From: a virus | Strand: one strand, 5' to 3' | Length of the DNA: 57,537 nt | IMG/VR virus record: IMGVR_UViG_3300019776_001107 | Coordinates: 1 to 57,537 of that record | Part shown: in pieces, positions 6,000 through 14,994 of the stretch | How positions within the stretch are numbered: position 1 is the first letter of the stretch | How the letters are laid out: each line of letters opens with the position of its first letter | Notes under the pieces: model-generated | What the model was told of the DNA's origin: nothing | What the model saw: only the letters and a program-made list of their open reading frames with translations | The model's database searches: none | Translations under genes and position numbers: made by a program

Positions 6000-8822
6000 T
6001 TATCCCGCTTGGGACTCAAGAGCGAGTTCCCTAATCTTGCCATCGTCCCATTTTTGAGATCCAACAACTTCGAGCCAACCGATCAATCTCGCATTGAATC
6101 CACCAATTGAACTGATCAATTTCCGGTGCATCAGCTCACTCTGTAATTTACTCTCAAGAATCCCGAGCAGCAGTTCATTAGGGATTTCCTGCTTACCCGG
6201 TGCGGGTTCTAACTGATAGAGTTGGTCAATTGTCCGTTCCCACGATGGAATCCGTTTGCAATCGGCCCCTACCGCAATAGTGATAATGCAGGTGTGCGTT
6301 TCGCCCCGACTACCCTGAGTTGCCACCTCCCATGTCGCCACGATACCACTTTGCTGGCTTGCCGAAAGAACGCGAACTCCTATTTCCGATGATGGTTCAT
6401 TACGGTATCGCTCAAGATACTCGAGAACCAATGGGTGATCTAAACCCAGTAGCTGAAGGTGTTCCTGCTCCAGCGACTGATCTCGATTATCGGTAAACCT
6501 ACTTGACCAACGTCCGTCCTTACCCCGAAATTCGTAGATGCCATTACCTTTAGCAGTCCACGTCCCGCCAGCTTCTTCTGTAGCGAGCTGTGTAAATCGA
6601 ACGATCCGACTCATGCCTTCGCTGGTATCCGCCAATGGCTGGTACTCGTCGATAGAGAATCCATCGAGATCTTGAAACAACTCGAAAACGGCAGTTCTCG
6701 CCTCGTTAGCATTCGAAAGGGCGGCTTCGAGTTCAACTCGGGTGCGCTTGAGCTCTGGGTCAGAGATCGCCTGCGCATACAGCTGCTCATAGCTCAGCCG
6801 TTCCGACAACTGTCCGAGCACCTGTGACTTCAGGTCCTCTGCAACTTCGCCGTGCTCATCGACTTTGCCTAGAGTCTTCGCAATCTCTTTGAGCTTCTCG
6901 TCCAACAGCAAGTAGATTCGGCCTTCGATCGTATCCGAGAGCACTAGGTTGAAAACCTGCGCAGTGTCTTTCTGACCGTACCGATGAATGCGGCCGATGC
7001 GTTGCTCGAGGTCCATGGGGTTCCACGGCAAGTCAAAGTTAAAGAGAATGCGAGCGTGCTGAAGGTTGATTCCTTCGCGGCCAGCTGCAGTGCAGATCAT
7101 CACACGAGGGCCGTCTGGCTGTTTGAATCTCTTTTCAGCCGCAGACTTGCTACCGTGATCACCGCCCTTCAGAACCACAACTCCTTGCCCGGGATACGCT
7201 TTATCGATTTGCTCGCCGAGCATTTCGACGCTTCCGAGGTAGGTTGCGAAAACCACCATACGCTCTTTGGGGTTCTGCTGCCACAACACGCCCAAAGCGT
7301 GCAGCAAGCTTCGTACTTTTGTTTCAGCCTCGGCAGGAAACTTCTCCAGCAACTTTCGGATTCGGAGCCGTTCTTCTGGCAATGCATATTGAACAGCCGT
7401 GATAGCTGAATCTTCACTGCCAACCGTTTCCGTCTCCTGTGAATACTCGCTGGATAGCAAGGCCAACTCATCGTCGCTCATCTTCTTTAGAAGTTTGCGT
7501 TTGAGATCAACCACTAGCCTTTCTGCTTCAGCGCGGCCCATCGCATCGTCACTTAATCCGTACTCATGCCGCATAAGCTCACGTGCTTCAGCGAATGAAT
7601 CATCGCGAGCTTGAATATCGAGATTGGCGTCATGAAGCAATCCTTCGTGAACAGTCAACGCGATCATTCGGCGTCGAAGTGTTCGGTGCACTGCCGCAAA
7701 GCTACTTGCAGCGATTTTCTGAAAGATCGTCATGACGAATCCCAGAGCACGCCCTTGATTACCCTGCTTCTTCGCCAGCGCAAATCCATCCATCAAATAG
7801 TTGTTCAGCTCGTTGTAGAACTCGCGTTCCGCATCTGTCATTACGAACGATTCGGTATGGACCCACCGTCGTGCAAAGAGCGTCGAGCCATCGGGTCGAC
7901 AAGCGTCTGCTTTGGTGCGTCTAAAGATGACCGAATTCAATCGATATCGCTTCTCCAGCATCTCAGCCGGACTGACAAACAGTGTCGGCTCCAACAACTG
8001 AATCAGCATGTAAAACCGGAAGTGATCACCCTGGTGCGGCGTTGCCGACAGCAGTAGCAAGTCACGGCAATGGTCTCGCAACATCTCGGCCAGCTTAAAA
8101 CTCTCGGTCTTTCGAACCTTAGTCCCGTTTTGATAAGCGCTCAAGTGATGAGCTTCGTCGAAAACGACCAGATCCCAAGGTGGCGCTTCCTGAAGTCTCT
8201 TCAGTCGAGGTTTCATCTTGAGCGTATCAACACTGGCAATCAAAAAATCATGCTTTGAAAAAGCATTGGATTTACGGTCCGTAACGTCGCCCTGTGAACC
8301 AAAGATCTCGAACTTGAGATTGAATACCTCGTTCAATTCACGATGCCAATTGTTGACCAATCCGGCCGGCACAATCATCAGAGCACGCTTCAATTCCCCG
8401 CGGCTTGCCAACTCACGCAACACGAGAGCCGTTTCAATTGTCTTGCCAAGTCCAACCTCATCGGCAATGAGATACCGGCGCGGAGCTGCGGTCGCTATTC
8501 GATGTGTGAGTACAACCTGGTGTGGCAAAAGATCGATTCGAGCCGAAGTTAATGACGCGGCATTTTCGAGAAGAGGAAGTGCGTGCGCCTGAAGAGCGAG
8601 CCACGCTCGGCGCTGTCTTATCAAACCGTGACCAACATTGGCAACAACGAGTTCCGAGCGGCTCATCGCTGCAGTGAGCGCTGCGATTGGAACTTGTCGC
8701 TCGCCGAAGCCAGAGAAGAGAACTCGCACGAAACCGTTTGAAGCAGTCGATAGCACCGCTCCATCGCCAAACTCGGCGTGAGTTATTCTTTGACCCGGGA
8801 CAACTGTTTGCACACTGCTCAT
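6000..8822 (-). CDS. SNF2-family helicase, RapA/HepA-like (BrxHII-like)
   Basis: A 940-residue protein starting at the ATG at 8822; a longer frame to 8990 overlaps the previous gene and reads poorly. After a small beta-rich N-terminus it has the SF2 motifs: Q-like LLPHQ, Walker A DEVGLGKT, DEAH box VVFDEAHHLS, SATPHQGD (III), then the C-lobe with GREGINLQHA and HRYGQ (motifs V and VI). The arrangement matches RapA/HepA-type SNF2 translocases, which act on double-stranded DNA. It is the last gene of the PglZ/DUF1156 operon, where BREX type 3 has its BrxHII helicase. A role in translocating on phage DNA is inferred. Confidence 0.85.
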   Translation of the reverse strand: MSSVQTVVPGQRITHAEFGDGAVLSTASNGFVRVLFSGFGERQVPIAALTAAMSRSELVVANVGHGLIRQRRAWLALQAHALPLLENAASLTSARIDLLPHQVVLTHRIATAAPRRYLIADEVGLGKTIETALVLRELASRGELKRALMIVPAGLVNNWHRELNEVFNLKFEIFGSQGDVTDRKSNAFSKHDFLIASVDTLKMKPRLKRLQEAPPWDLVVFDEAHHLSAYQNGTKVRKTESFKLAEMLRDHCRDLLLLSATPHQGDHFRFYMLIQLLEPTLFVSPAEMLEKRYRLNSVIFRRTKADACRPDGSTLFARRWVHTESFVMTDAEREFYNELNNYLMDGFALAKKQGNQGRALGFVMTIFQKIAASSFAAVHRTLRRRMIALTVHEGLLHDANLDIQARDDSFAEARELMRHEYGLSDDAMGRAEAERLVVDLKRKLLKKMSDDELALLSSEYSQETETVGSEDSAITAVQYALPEERLRIRKLLEKFPAEAETKVRSLLHALGVLWQQNPKERMVVFATYLGSVEMLGEQIDKAYPGQGVVVLKGGDHGSKSAAEKRFKQPDGPRVMICTAAGREGINLQHARILFNFDLPWNPMDLEQRIGRIHRYGQKDTAQVFNLVLSDTIEGRIYLLLDEKLKEIAKTLGKVDEHGEVAEDLKSQVLGQLSERLSYEQLYAQAISDPELKRTRVELEAALSNANEARTAVFELFQDLDGFSIDEYQPLADTSEGMSRIVRFTQLATEEAGGTWTAKGNGIYEFRGKDGRWSSRFTDNRDQSLEQEHLQLLGLDHPLVLEYLERYRNEPSSEIGVRVLSASQQSGIVATWEVATQGSRGETHTCIITIAVGADCKRIPSWERTIDQLYQLEPAPGKQEIPNELLLGILESKLQSELMHRKLISSIGGFNARLIGWLEVVGSQKWDDGKIRELALESQAG

Positions 8823-8845
8823 AGCTGTTATTGATCGTCTGACGA

Positions 8846-9403
8846 CTAAGAGATTCGAGGATGAAAAAGCCCAAGAGCCTTGCCGTTTGAATCCTGAATC
8901 TCTTTGAGATCGGATGCTGCTCCGTTGAACAAGCAGCGGCCAATTGGAATCTGCTGCCCCTTGTATTCGCCACCGCAGTGCCAGTACCACTGGTCTTCAC
9001 TTGTGTGGTAGTCGAGGCGCTGTGGATCAACTACCCAGAAAACCAGTGCTGCTTCTGAGCCGCCTGAAGCCACCTCGCGTTGGTAAGAAACCATTGCGTT
9101 GTAGATGGTCTGTCTCAACCAATCACTCGCCTCCTCGGGAGGCAAAGCGTCGATACAGCCTTCTATACCAGCGACCACCAGAGCCTCTTCATCCACCAGT
9201 GGCAGGTCCGCCTCAGGCCATCCACTGGCGCACAATTGCCTGAATTGCCGCAGGCTGATCACCTGATCGCTGGCACAAAGCCCATTCAACAGATCAGCGT
9301 CCCAAACCAAGGAGATACCTCGGCGGGTCCAAATGTCGTCACAAATCGGTGTTTGCATATATTGCCTTTGCTGAATCTCTTGAGTTCTACTTCTTCTCGC
9401 CAT
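8846..9403 (-). CDS. unrecognised operon protein (185 aa)
   Basis: I do not recognise this family. The protein is acidic and Trp-rich (DLLNGLCASDQVISLRQF, EASDWLRQTIYNAMVSYQREV, DQWYWHCGGEYKG), with no signal peptide or membrane segment. It sits between the lipase and the helicase, overlapping the lipase end by 17 bp if the ATG at 9403 is used; another ATG at 9358 would remove the overlap. Tight spacing to both neighbours (23 bp to the helicase start) says it belongs to the system. It could be an immunity or adaptor protein for the lipase, but nothing in the sequence shows that. Confidence 0.7.
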   Translation of the reverse strand: MARRSRTQEIQQRQYMQTPICDDIWTRRGISLVWDADLLNGLCASDQVISLRQFRQLCASGWPEADLPLVDEEALVVAGIEGCIDALPPEEASDWLRQTIYNAMVSYQREVASGGSEAALVFWVVDPQRLDYHTSEDQWYWHCGGEYKGQQIPIGRCLFNGAASDLKEIQDSNGKALGLFHPRIS

Positions 9404-10646
9404 TGACCAAGGCATCGACTACCGACTGATACGAATCGAGAAAGTGATCGAACACGTTCGGAATGAAGCCCTTGACCACAGGATTGCCATTCTCATCGAA
9501 AGCCGGCTTCTGGGCCTCTTCCATGTCCTTGATTACCTGATCCAGTTCTGTATCACTGAGCGTATCGATCGACTGCGGTGTTTCGTAGTCTTCGCCTGTC
9601 GCACCGTATTTCAGCAAAGGAGGATCAGACTTGATAATCTTGCCGTCTACATAGTGGACCATGAAGCCGAAGTGAACGTAGGGCTCGACGGCGCGAGCGA
9701 CTGGGTCCATATCATTGATGAAGTAGACGTACTTGTCGCCCAGTTGGGAATCGAGCGAAGCCGCCAGATCCTTGCTCACGGTCATCGGTTGACCAAATGT
9801 CATGATTCCAGCGATATCTACTTTTGTGTCCTGAAGTAGATGGTAGGCGCAAACGACGCTCAATGCTCCGCCCAGACTGTGTCCGGTAATCCATACCCGC
9901 GCAGGTTTACGTTGATCCAAAAACTTGAGCACCTGTTTGTGCATTCCCATGTATCCAGAATCAAATCCCCCGTGAATGCTGCCACCGCTCTTGCGACTAC
10001 GGATAAACTTCAGGTCCTGCAGAACATCCGATGGGTCGTCAATCTCTGTTCCGCGAAAACACAGCACAACGGTATCATCAATCGCTAACGCATACCCCTG
10101 CATCGAGCCATCGTTGAGCGTCTCTGATCCGAAACCAAGCTTTTGAAACGCGGCACGAGCGTCTATTGGATCGTCGTATGCTCTGCGACTTAACTCAAGC
10201 ATCAATTCAGCCACTGGCCAGTTCGAGTATCGATCGCGCGTTGACCATAGAGCCTTGAGCAGTTCACCAGTACCTCCGGTTGGTTTGGGTTGCGGAACAA
10301 AGCCATCTCGATCTTCGACCACGGTCTTTCCCGAGTATGGACTGAGAAACAACCTGCTCACAAAGGTCAGCAAGGACGCAATCACCAACAGTCCACAGAC
10401 TGATAGCACCCAGGCTCGCCACTTTGCATCCAACCGAACAAAGTAAGAAACGACGCAAACCAATGCGGCCACGCCAGCCACATAAGACAATAGTCGAGTG
10501 AGAAATACGCCAATCGTCATCAACAAAACGACGAACAGAATTGGTACGGCTTTCGTGGGCTGTGATGGCTGAGTTTCACGAAATCGTTGGGGGTGCAAGT
10601 ATGCTGCGATTCCAATAAATGCCCACCCGATGACTGGTCCCCACAT
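9387..10646 (-). CDS. membrane-anchored class 3 lipase
   Basis: Residues 34-70 and 76-100 hold about three hydrophobic helices (PILFVVLLMTIGVFL, VAALVCVVSYFV, LSVCGLLVIASLL), so the protein is anchored in the membrane. Residues about 150-335 are an alpha/beta-hydrolase of the lipase class 3 family: oxyanion region VVLCFRGTE, nucleophile elbow GHSLGG with Ser257, FGQPMTV, then NDMDPVAR (Asp314) and YVHFG (His325), a complete triad. The start lies 3 bp after the methylase stop, so it is cotranslated with the defence genes. It probably hydrolyses lipids at the cell membrane and may be the killing arm of the system; the effector role is inference. Class 3 lipases are not a standard BREX component. 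Confidence 0.88.
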   Translation of the reverse strand: MWGPVIGWAFIGIAAYLHPQRFRETQPSQPTKAVPILFVVLLMTIGVFLTRLLSYVAGVAALVCVVSYFVRLDAKWRAWVLSVCGLLVIASLLTFVSRLFLSPYSGKTVVEDRDGFVPQPKPTGGTGELLKALWSTRDRYSNWPVAELMLELSRRAYDDPIDARAAFQKLGFGSETLNDGSMQGYALAIDDTVVLCFRGTEIDDPSDVLQDLKFIRSRKSGGSIHGGFDSGYMGMHKQVLKFLDQRKPARVWITGHSLGGALSVVCAYHLLQDTKVDIAGIMTFGQPMTVSKDLAASLDSQLGDKYVYFINDMDPVARAVEPYVHFGFMVHYVDGKIIKSDPPLLKYGATGEDYETPQSIDTLSDTELDQVIKDMEEAQKPAFDENGNPVVKGFIPNVFDHFLDSYQSVVDALVNGEKK

Positions 10647-10649
10647 GCG

Positions 10650-13600
10650 CTACCCCTCCAAATCGAAAAGAGTGCGTTGGATGATCGCCACCTTCGTGTT
10701 CTTGGCTTGCCAAGCCGAGTAAAGCTGTTGCGCGCGCTTGGCTGCGGCTCGCATTTCCTCGGTCGGCGAGTGCTTCACGAACCAAGTTAGCAGTTCACCG
10801 AGGGCAGGATGCGGAACGAAACTTTCGCTACTCAACGTGTCGCTGACTTTGATGCCGCTGTCCTCGTACGACGCCCCGATCAGAAAATATGCCTGGTCGA
10901 AATCTCGAGCCATCGTTCGCCGCGATTTTCCCTTCCAGTCTTGTGCCCAAACTAGCGGATCAGCGATAGTGAAGATCTTCTTTTCTTCCGAGCACCAGCC
11001 GCGATCTACAAACTCAGTGGGAGAGACACCAGTGCCACGTAAGTACTTTTGGATTTGATCTCTGTCCAAACTAACCTTACCTGCAAACAAACGCAGAAAC
11101 TGCCGAGTGTATGGCTCCGCTAACTCAGGAGGTCGTTCGGCTGTACTATCGCTCTCGTCGTCGAGCAACTGGTTTATGCCCACTAACGCATCTTTCACTG
11201 TAAATTCTTCTTCTCGACCTTTCTCGATATAAACTTTCCCATAGTGCCTTGAAAAATACTCTAGTGCCTTACCGCGCCGAATAACTTGTAGATCTGCCTC
11301 TCCTAAACCTTCCTTTTGGTGGTGCTCCAAAATCTCTTGAAGTTGCTGAACATCCTTCATGATTTGGCGGCGTAGTCGAGCCCAGCTAATCGCAACAGGC
11401 TCATCAAGTCGCTTTCTACAAACGTGCACAATATCAAATTCGATCTGCTGCGATCCGAATTCCCCCTTGCCCTTCGATTCATCACTTCTAATCGGAAAAG
11501 TTGCCTCCAACAGAAATCCAGCATCAAAAAGACTCTCAAGAACTGCAATCCATGGCTCGTCTTCACTATGGTGAAAAGTAAATGCAAGAATTCCTGCGGG
11601 CTTAAGAATGCGAGACGCTTCACGCCAACATGTCGTCAAAACTCTTTGGTAAAACTCATCGTGATCACCGGGTTGCCTTGCTTTATTTGCAACTGCTTCG
11701 AGCGCCTTTGGTGTTTGCTCAGACCCAAAATAATCAGGCACGAGTTTGTCCAGCGCTAGTCTCAACCACGCATAAAAAAAATCAGAAAGTTCAGAATAAT
11801 GAAGAAGATCGCCGAACGGAGGGTCAGTAATCACCAAGTCAATTGAGTTGGATTCGATGCCAAGAGTCGTCGAAGATTCACAACTAATTCTCTCTGCAGG
11901 TAGTACCGGATCTTTGGGGAATGTCTTCTCGCTTTTCCCCGTTGTTAACTTTGCGAGATTGGCATCAATTCGCTCAAGCTCGGAAGCCGAAACTAATTCC
12001 CAGGGATCCTGCTTCCATCGGACCGTTTCGATTAATCCAGCAGAACAAGACTGCCAATTCCCTCTACCGAGTTTTGAGAACACACTGTTCTCGATTACGG
12101 TCAGCTTAGGTGCAAAGTTATTGTTGCTAAACAACGGCTCCATTTTGTCAGCGACCGAGTTCCAGATACAAAACATATTCTGATTTCTCAAGTACTGCTG
12201 GAAGGCACCGAGAACGAAAAGGCGAATATCAGGGCTAAAATTCGAGTTGCGTTCGATCGATTTCAACAGAGCTGAATGAACGAGTAACTGGCGAGCGTTG
12301 AAGAATGTCCACCAATGACTGTAACCATGCTGACACAAGGGTCTGTCGATTTGAGTTGTTACCCCGTATGGAACTTCAGTCTTCGGCCAATACTGCTTTA
12401 GATCATCTTCCTTCCGAGCGTCCCACTCTTGAACCGCAGCATTAAAACCATGCTGGGAGTCTTCAGTCTTGAAGAATCGGCCGCCATAAGGCTGGCCTTC
12501 TTGGTCACAACAGGGGCAGTAGCCTTGACATAAATAAATGGCGACTGGTCCGGTCGTTCCAAACTTCCCTAGCGATTCGTAGACGTCTTGATCTAATCCG
12601 CAGGTTTTTTCTTTACACGTAAAAGCCGCGCGTCTTGGAAGTGTCCCACCTCGTCCATCCGTATAGAAAGTCGTGCCGTCGGAAAGGCTTATTTGCTCAG
12701 GCAAACTCCCACGAAACTCCACGACCTTCAAATGCTCTGCTCGCAAGTTGTTCCAATCAATCGTCGCCGTTGAACTATGCGAAGCACTACCACCCAAAGC
12801 TTCCCCATTTAAATTCTTTCCAGGTGCTCCCTGCAGCCATTTAGGATGGATCAAGAGAGTCAAAACAACTTTTTTGTTCTTTGATTTGCCTAATGCCAAT
12901 GACTCTGCATTTGATGCCGCAGTAGGATCCTGAAACTCTTCCTGGCAGTGCGGGCAAGTGTAGTTTCCGTTCGAATCCATAATCGCATGGGCTTTTTCGG
13001 ATTCAGCGACGATTAAGATAGCGGCTGGTGCCATACGTGCTTCCTTCTGCTCAAGGTCGAAGACCTTGCCACAGGAGACACAAGTTTTATCGACCCATGC
13101 CCTTACCGTTAGGGTCTTTACCGCAACTACAGGTGACGTCATAATCGGGGTTCGATGATCGCATTCGGTGGCCTGGCATGGCCCATGTTTCGCCCAAAAC
13201 GTGTAAACGACCTCTGGTCCTTCGTAGATGTATTCGTAACGTTGCTCAGGCGTTAAGGCCAAAGGGTCAAAACTCTCCGGCATGATTTCGCCCGTAGCCT
13301 TTTGCGTCCATTTCCCTTTGTGGCCTCTCGGGCAGTTGCAAGCGTAAAAAGGCATTATCTGAGGCTTAACCTCTGCCTCTATTTCGTCTAGTAACTTTTG
13401 AACCTCGTCGGGTTGTACTTGCGCCATTTCATTCTTAACAACCAACCACGCAACTGGATTCAAATCATTTCCATGCATCTGCATTCCTAGGCGTGAACCT
13501 TCAACGATAGTTGTCCCGCCGCCCATAAAGATGTCTGCAACTTTGAGGTTGCGAAACGCTTTATTGTTTTGGTGGTTACCGTAGTAGGAATCCCAAATCA

Positions 13601-13919
13601 ATTTAGCTGCATCTGCCTGCTCATCAGGAGCTTTCGTTGCTGCAGCAATCAACATAGCCCGGAAGACACTTGATCGTCGGCGAGCCCACCATTTGGACAT
13701 TTGATAGATGGGCTTGCCTGCGTTACCCTCGATCGTAGCCACATGGTTGATCGGCAGAATTGGGAAATCGACCTCTAAGCAAGTTTTCGGGCGATTCGGA
13801 TCAGAGAAATCCACGGTAGGCAAATGGAGCTCTTTTCCTGCGCCGACGGCTTCAGCAACAGCTTCTTGTAGTAGCTCTGCCTTGGTCTTTGACTTCATGC
13901 TGGTTCTTGCTTTGGCCAT
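10650..13919 (-). CDS. DUF1156-type Zn-ribbon DNA adenine methylase (PglXI-like)
   Basis: This 1089-residue protein starts with the DUF1156 hallmark (INHVATIEGNAGKPIYQMSK then WWARRRSS, about residues 57-80). The SAM-binding loop VADIFMGGGTTIVEG is near residue 127 and the catalytic motif DPPFGD near residue 699. The long segment between them holds several Cys pairs (CNCPRGH, CVSCGK, CPHCQEE, CPCCDQEG) that look like zinc ribbons, as known for this methylase class. Motif order (SAM site first, DPPF later) fits alpha-type adenine methylases. In BREX type 3 the equivalent PglXI marks host DNA. Here it is the fourth gene of the operon, after PglZ by 64 bp. Confidence 0.9.
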   Translation of the reverse strand: MAKARTSMKSKTKAELLQEAVAEAVGAGKELHLPTVDFSDPNRPKTCLEVDFPILPINHVATIEGNAGKPIYQMSKWWARRRSSVFRAMLIAAATKAPDEQADAAKLIWDSYYGNHQNNKAFRNLKVADIFMGGGTTIVEGSRLGMQMHGNDLNPVAWLVVKNEMAQVQPDEVQKLLDEIEAEVKPQIMPFYACNCPRGHKGKWTQKATGEIMPESFDPLALTPEQRYEYIYEGPEVVYTFWAKHGPCQATECDHRTPIMTSPVVAVKTLTVRAWVDKTCVSCGKVFDLEQKEARMAPAAILIVAESEKAHAIMDSNGNYTCPHCQEEFQDPTAASNAESLALGKSKNKKVVLTLLIHPKWLQGAPGKNLNGEALGGSASHSSTATIDWNNLRAEHLKVVEFRGSLPEQISLSDGTTFYTDGRGGTLPRRAAFTCKEKTCGLDQDVYESLGKFGTTGPVAIYLCQGYCPCCDQEGQPYGGRFFKTEDSQHGFNAAVQEWDARKEDDLKQYWPKTEVPYGVTTQIDRPLCQHGYSHWWTFFNARQLLVHSALLKSIERNSNFSPDIRLFVLGAFQQYLRNQNMFCIWNSVADKMEPLFSNNNFAPKLTVIENSVFSKLGRGNWQSCSAGLIETVRWKQDPWELVSASELERIDANLAKLTTGKSEKTFPKDPVLPAERISCESSTTLGIESNSIDLVITDPPFGDLLHYSELSDFFYAWLRLALDKLVPDYFGSEQTPKALEAVANKARQPGDHDEFYQRVLTTCWREASRILKPAGILAFTFHHSEDEPWIAVLESLFDAGFLLEATFPIRSDESKGKGEFGSQQIEFDIVHVCRKRLDEPVAISWARLRRQIMKDVQQLQEILEHHQKEGLGEADLQVIRRGKALEYFSRHYGKVYIEKGREEEFTVKDALVGINQLLDDESDSTAERPPELAEPYTRQFLRLFAGKVSLDRDQIQKYLRGTGVSPTEFVDRGWCSEEKKIFTIADPLVWAQDWKGKSRRTMARDFDQAYFLIGASYEDSGIKVSDTLSSESFVPHPALGELLTWFVKHSPTEEMRAAAKRAQQLYSAWQAKNTKVAIIQRTLFDLEG

Positions 13920-13983
13920 TGCTTATTCGTTCACTTCCGTGGTAGTTGATCTGAGTGGCGTGACGCTAGCTCTGTTCTGCGAA

Positions 13984-14994
13984 TTACTTGGAGAGCTCGA
14001 TGAATGGGACAAACACTTCGAGCAACGACAATCCGCCGTGCGCAAGTAGGCGATTGCTTTGCCCACTTACTTTCCAGTTTCGTCGACCTAATACAAACCT
14101 GTGTTTGCCATGCTGAGTTTTCAATTCGAGGTCGATCGGCGGTAGCCATGCCGCCGGCTGTGATGAGTTAGATGAAGATGAATTGGCAGCAGTACGGCCG
14201 CTGGCGAATATCTGCTTCATGTAACTTGCTTGTTCACCGTCGAGATTGCTGAAGTACCCGCATGCCGCATAACCATGGTCGGATGTAATCACAACTCGTC
14301 GACCGCTCGCAAGCTTCTCAACGAAGCCCCAGAAATCGTCGCCAGTCAGAGCGGCATGCGCTTCGCTGGCAAGTCTCTTTAGGCCTTCACCTGGCTTGGC
14401 GAGTTCATGCAATCGATGGTCTGGCCAATGATGCCAGTAAGCGATTGATTCTTGAGCGCCGATGCTTGCAGCGCATTCGGTCCATGGAAGCTCAGTACAC
14501 TCAGTCCTGGCACCGGTTAGCTTGTGCGCTTTGCCGGCAGAGTTATTCTCAAGCGATGATCGCTGTGAGAAGCCTAGCGCTTTGGCGTAGTAGTTCGTCT
14601 CGCTGGGAAGCTCCGAAGCTAGAGCAGCACTGTTGTGAATGGTGTAGCCGCGTGCGGTTGCTTGCTCCAAAATCCAAGGAGACTCGCGAAGCGAAAGACC
14701 ATCGAGAATCAGCAAGGCTTTGCCACCATGGATTCGATTCCAGAATTCGACGACTGCCTCGCTGCCGCGCAGCATGCAAGATTCAAATGACTGCCAAAGG
14801 TCCCAGCACGAACTTGAGACTGCATTCTCGAGCTCGTTGATGGCGCGATCTCGATTTACGATCTCTGCATCGGCGCTTTTGCCACCTGGTAGCGGAGCCG
14901 AGAAGTAATTCCAAAGGTATGCACTAATCGCTTCCCAAGCTTCCTTAGGCGGTTTGCTAGTGATAAAATCGAGTAGCTCGTAGGTCATGCACAT
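13984..14994 (-). CDS. pglZ: short PglZ-domain protein
   Basis: The 336-residue protein has the alkaline-phosphatase-superfamily signatures of PglZ: ALLILDGLSLRES with metal-ligand Asp98, and VVITSDHGYA with Asp239 and His240, ending with HGGLSLLEVFVPFIEL. BREX PglZ proteins are usually about twice as long, so this is a reduced form that lacks the N-terminal part. The ATG at 14994 overlaps the stop of the ATPase gene (TAATG), a coupled start. PglZ is the common marker of BREX and Pgl systems; its exact activity in defence is not settled. The family call is firm, its role here inferred. Confidence 0.85.
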   Translation of the reverse strand: MCMTYELLDFITSKPPKEAWEAISAYLWNYFSAPLPGGKSADAEIVNRDRAINELENAVSSSCWDLWQSFESCMLRGSEAVVEFWNRIHGGKALLILDGLSLRESPWILEQATARGYTIHNSAALASELPSETNYYAKALGFSQRSSLENNSAGKAHKLTGARTECTELPWTECAASIGAQESIAYWHHWPDHRLHELAKPGEGLKRLASEAHAALTGDDFWGFVEKLASGRRVVITSDHGYAACGYFSNLDGEQASYMKQIFASGRTAANSSSSNSSQPAAWLPPIDLELKTQHGKHRFVLGRRNWKVSGQSNRLLAHGGLSLLEVFVPFIELSK

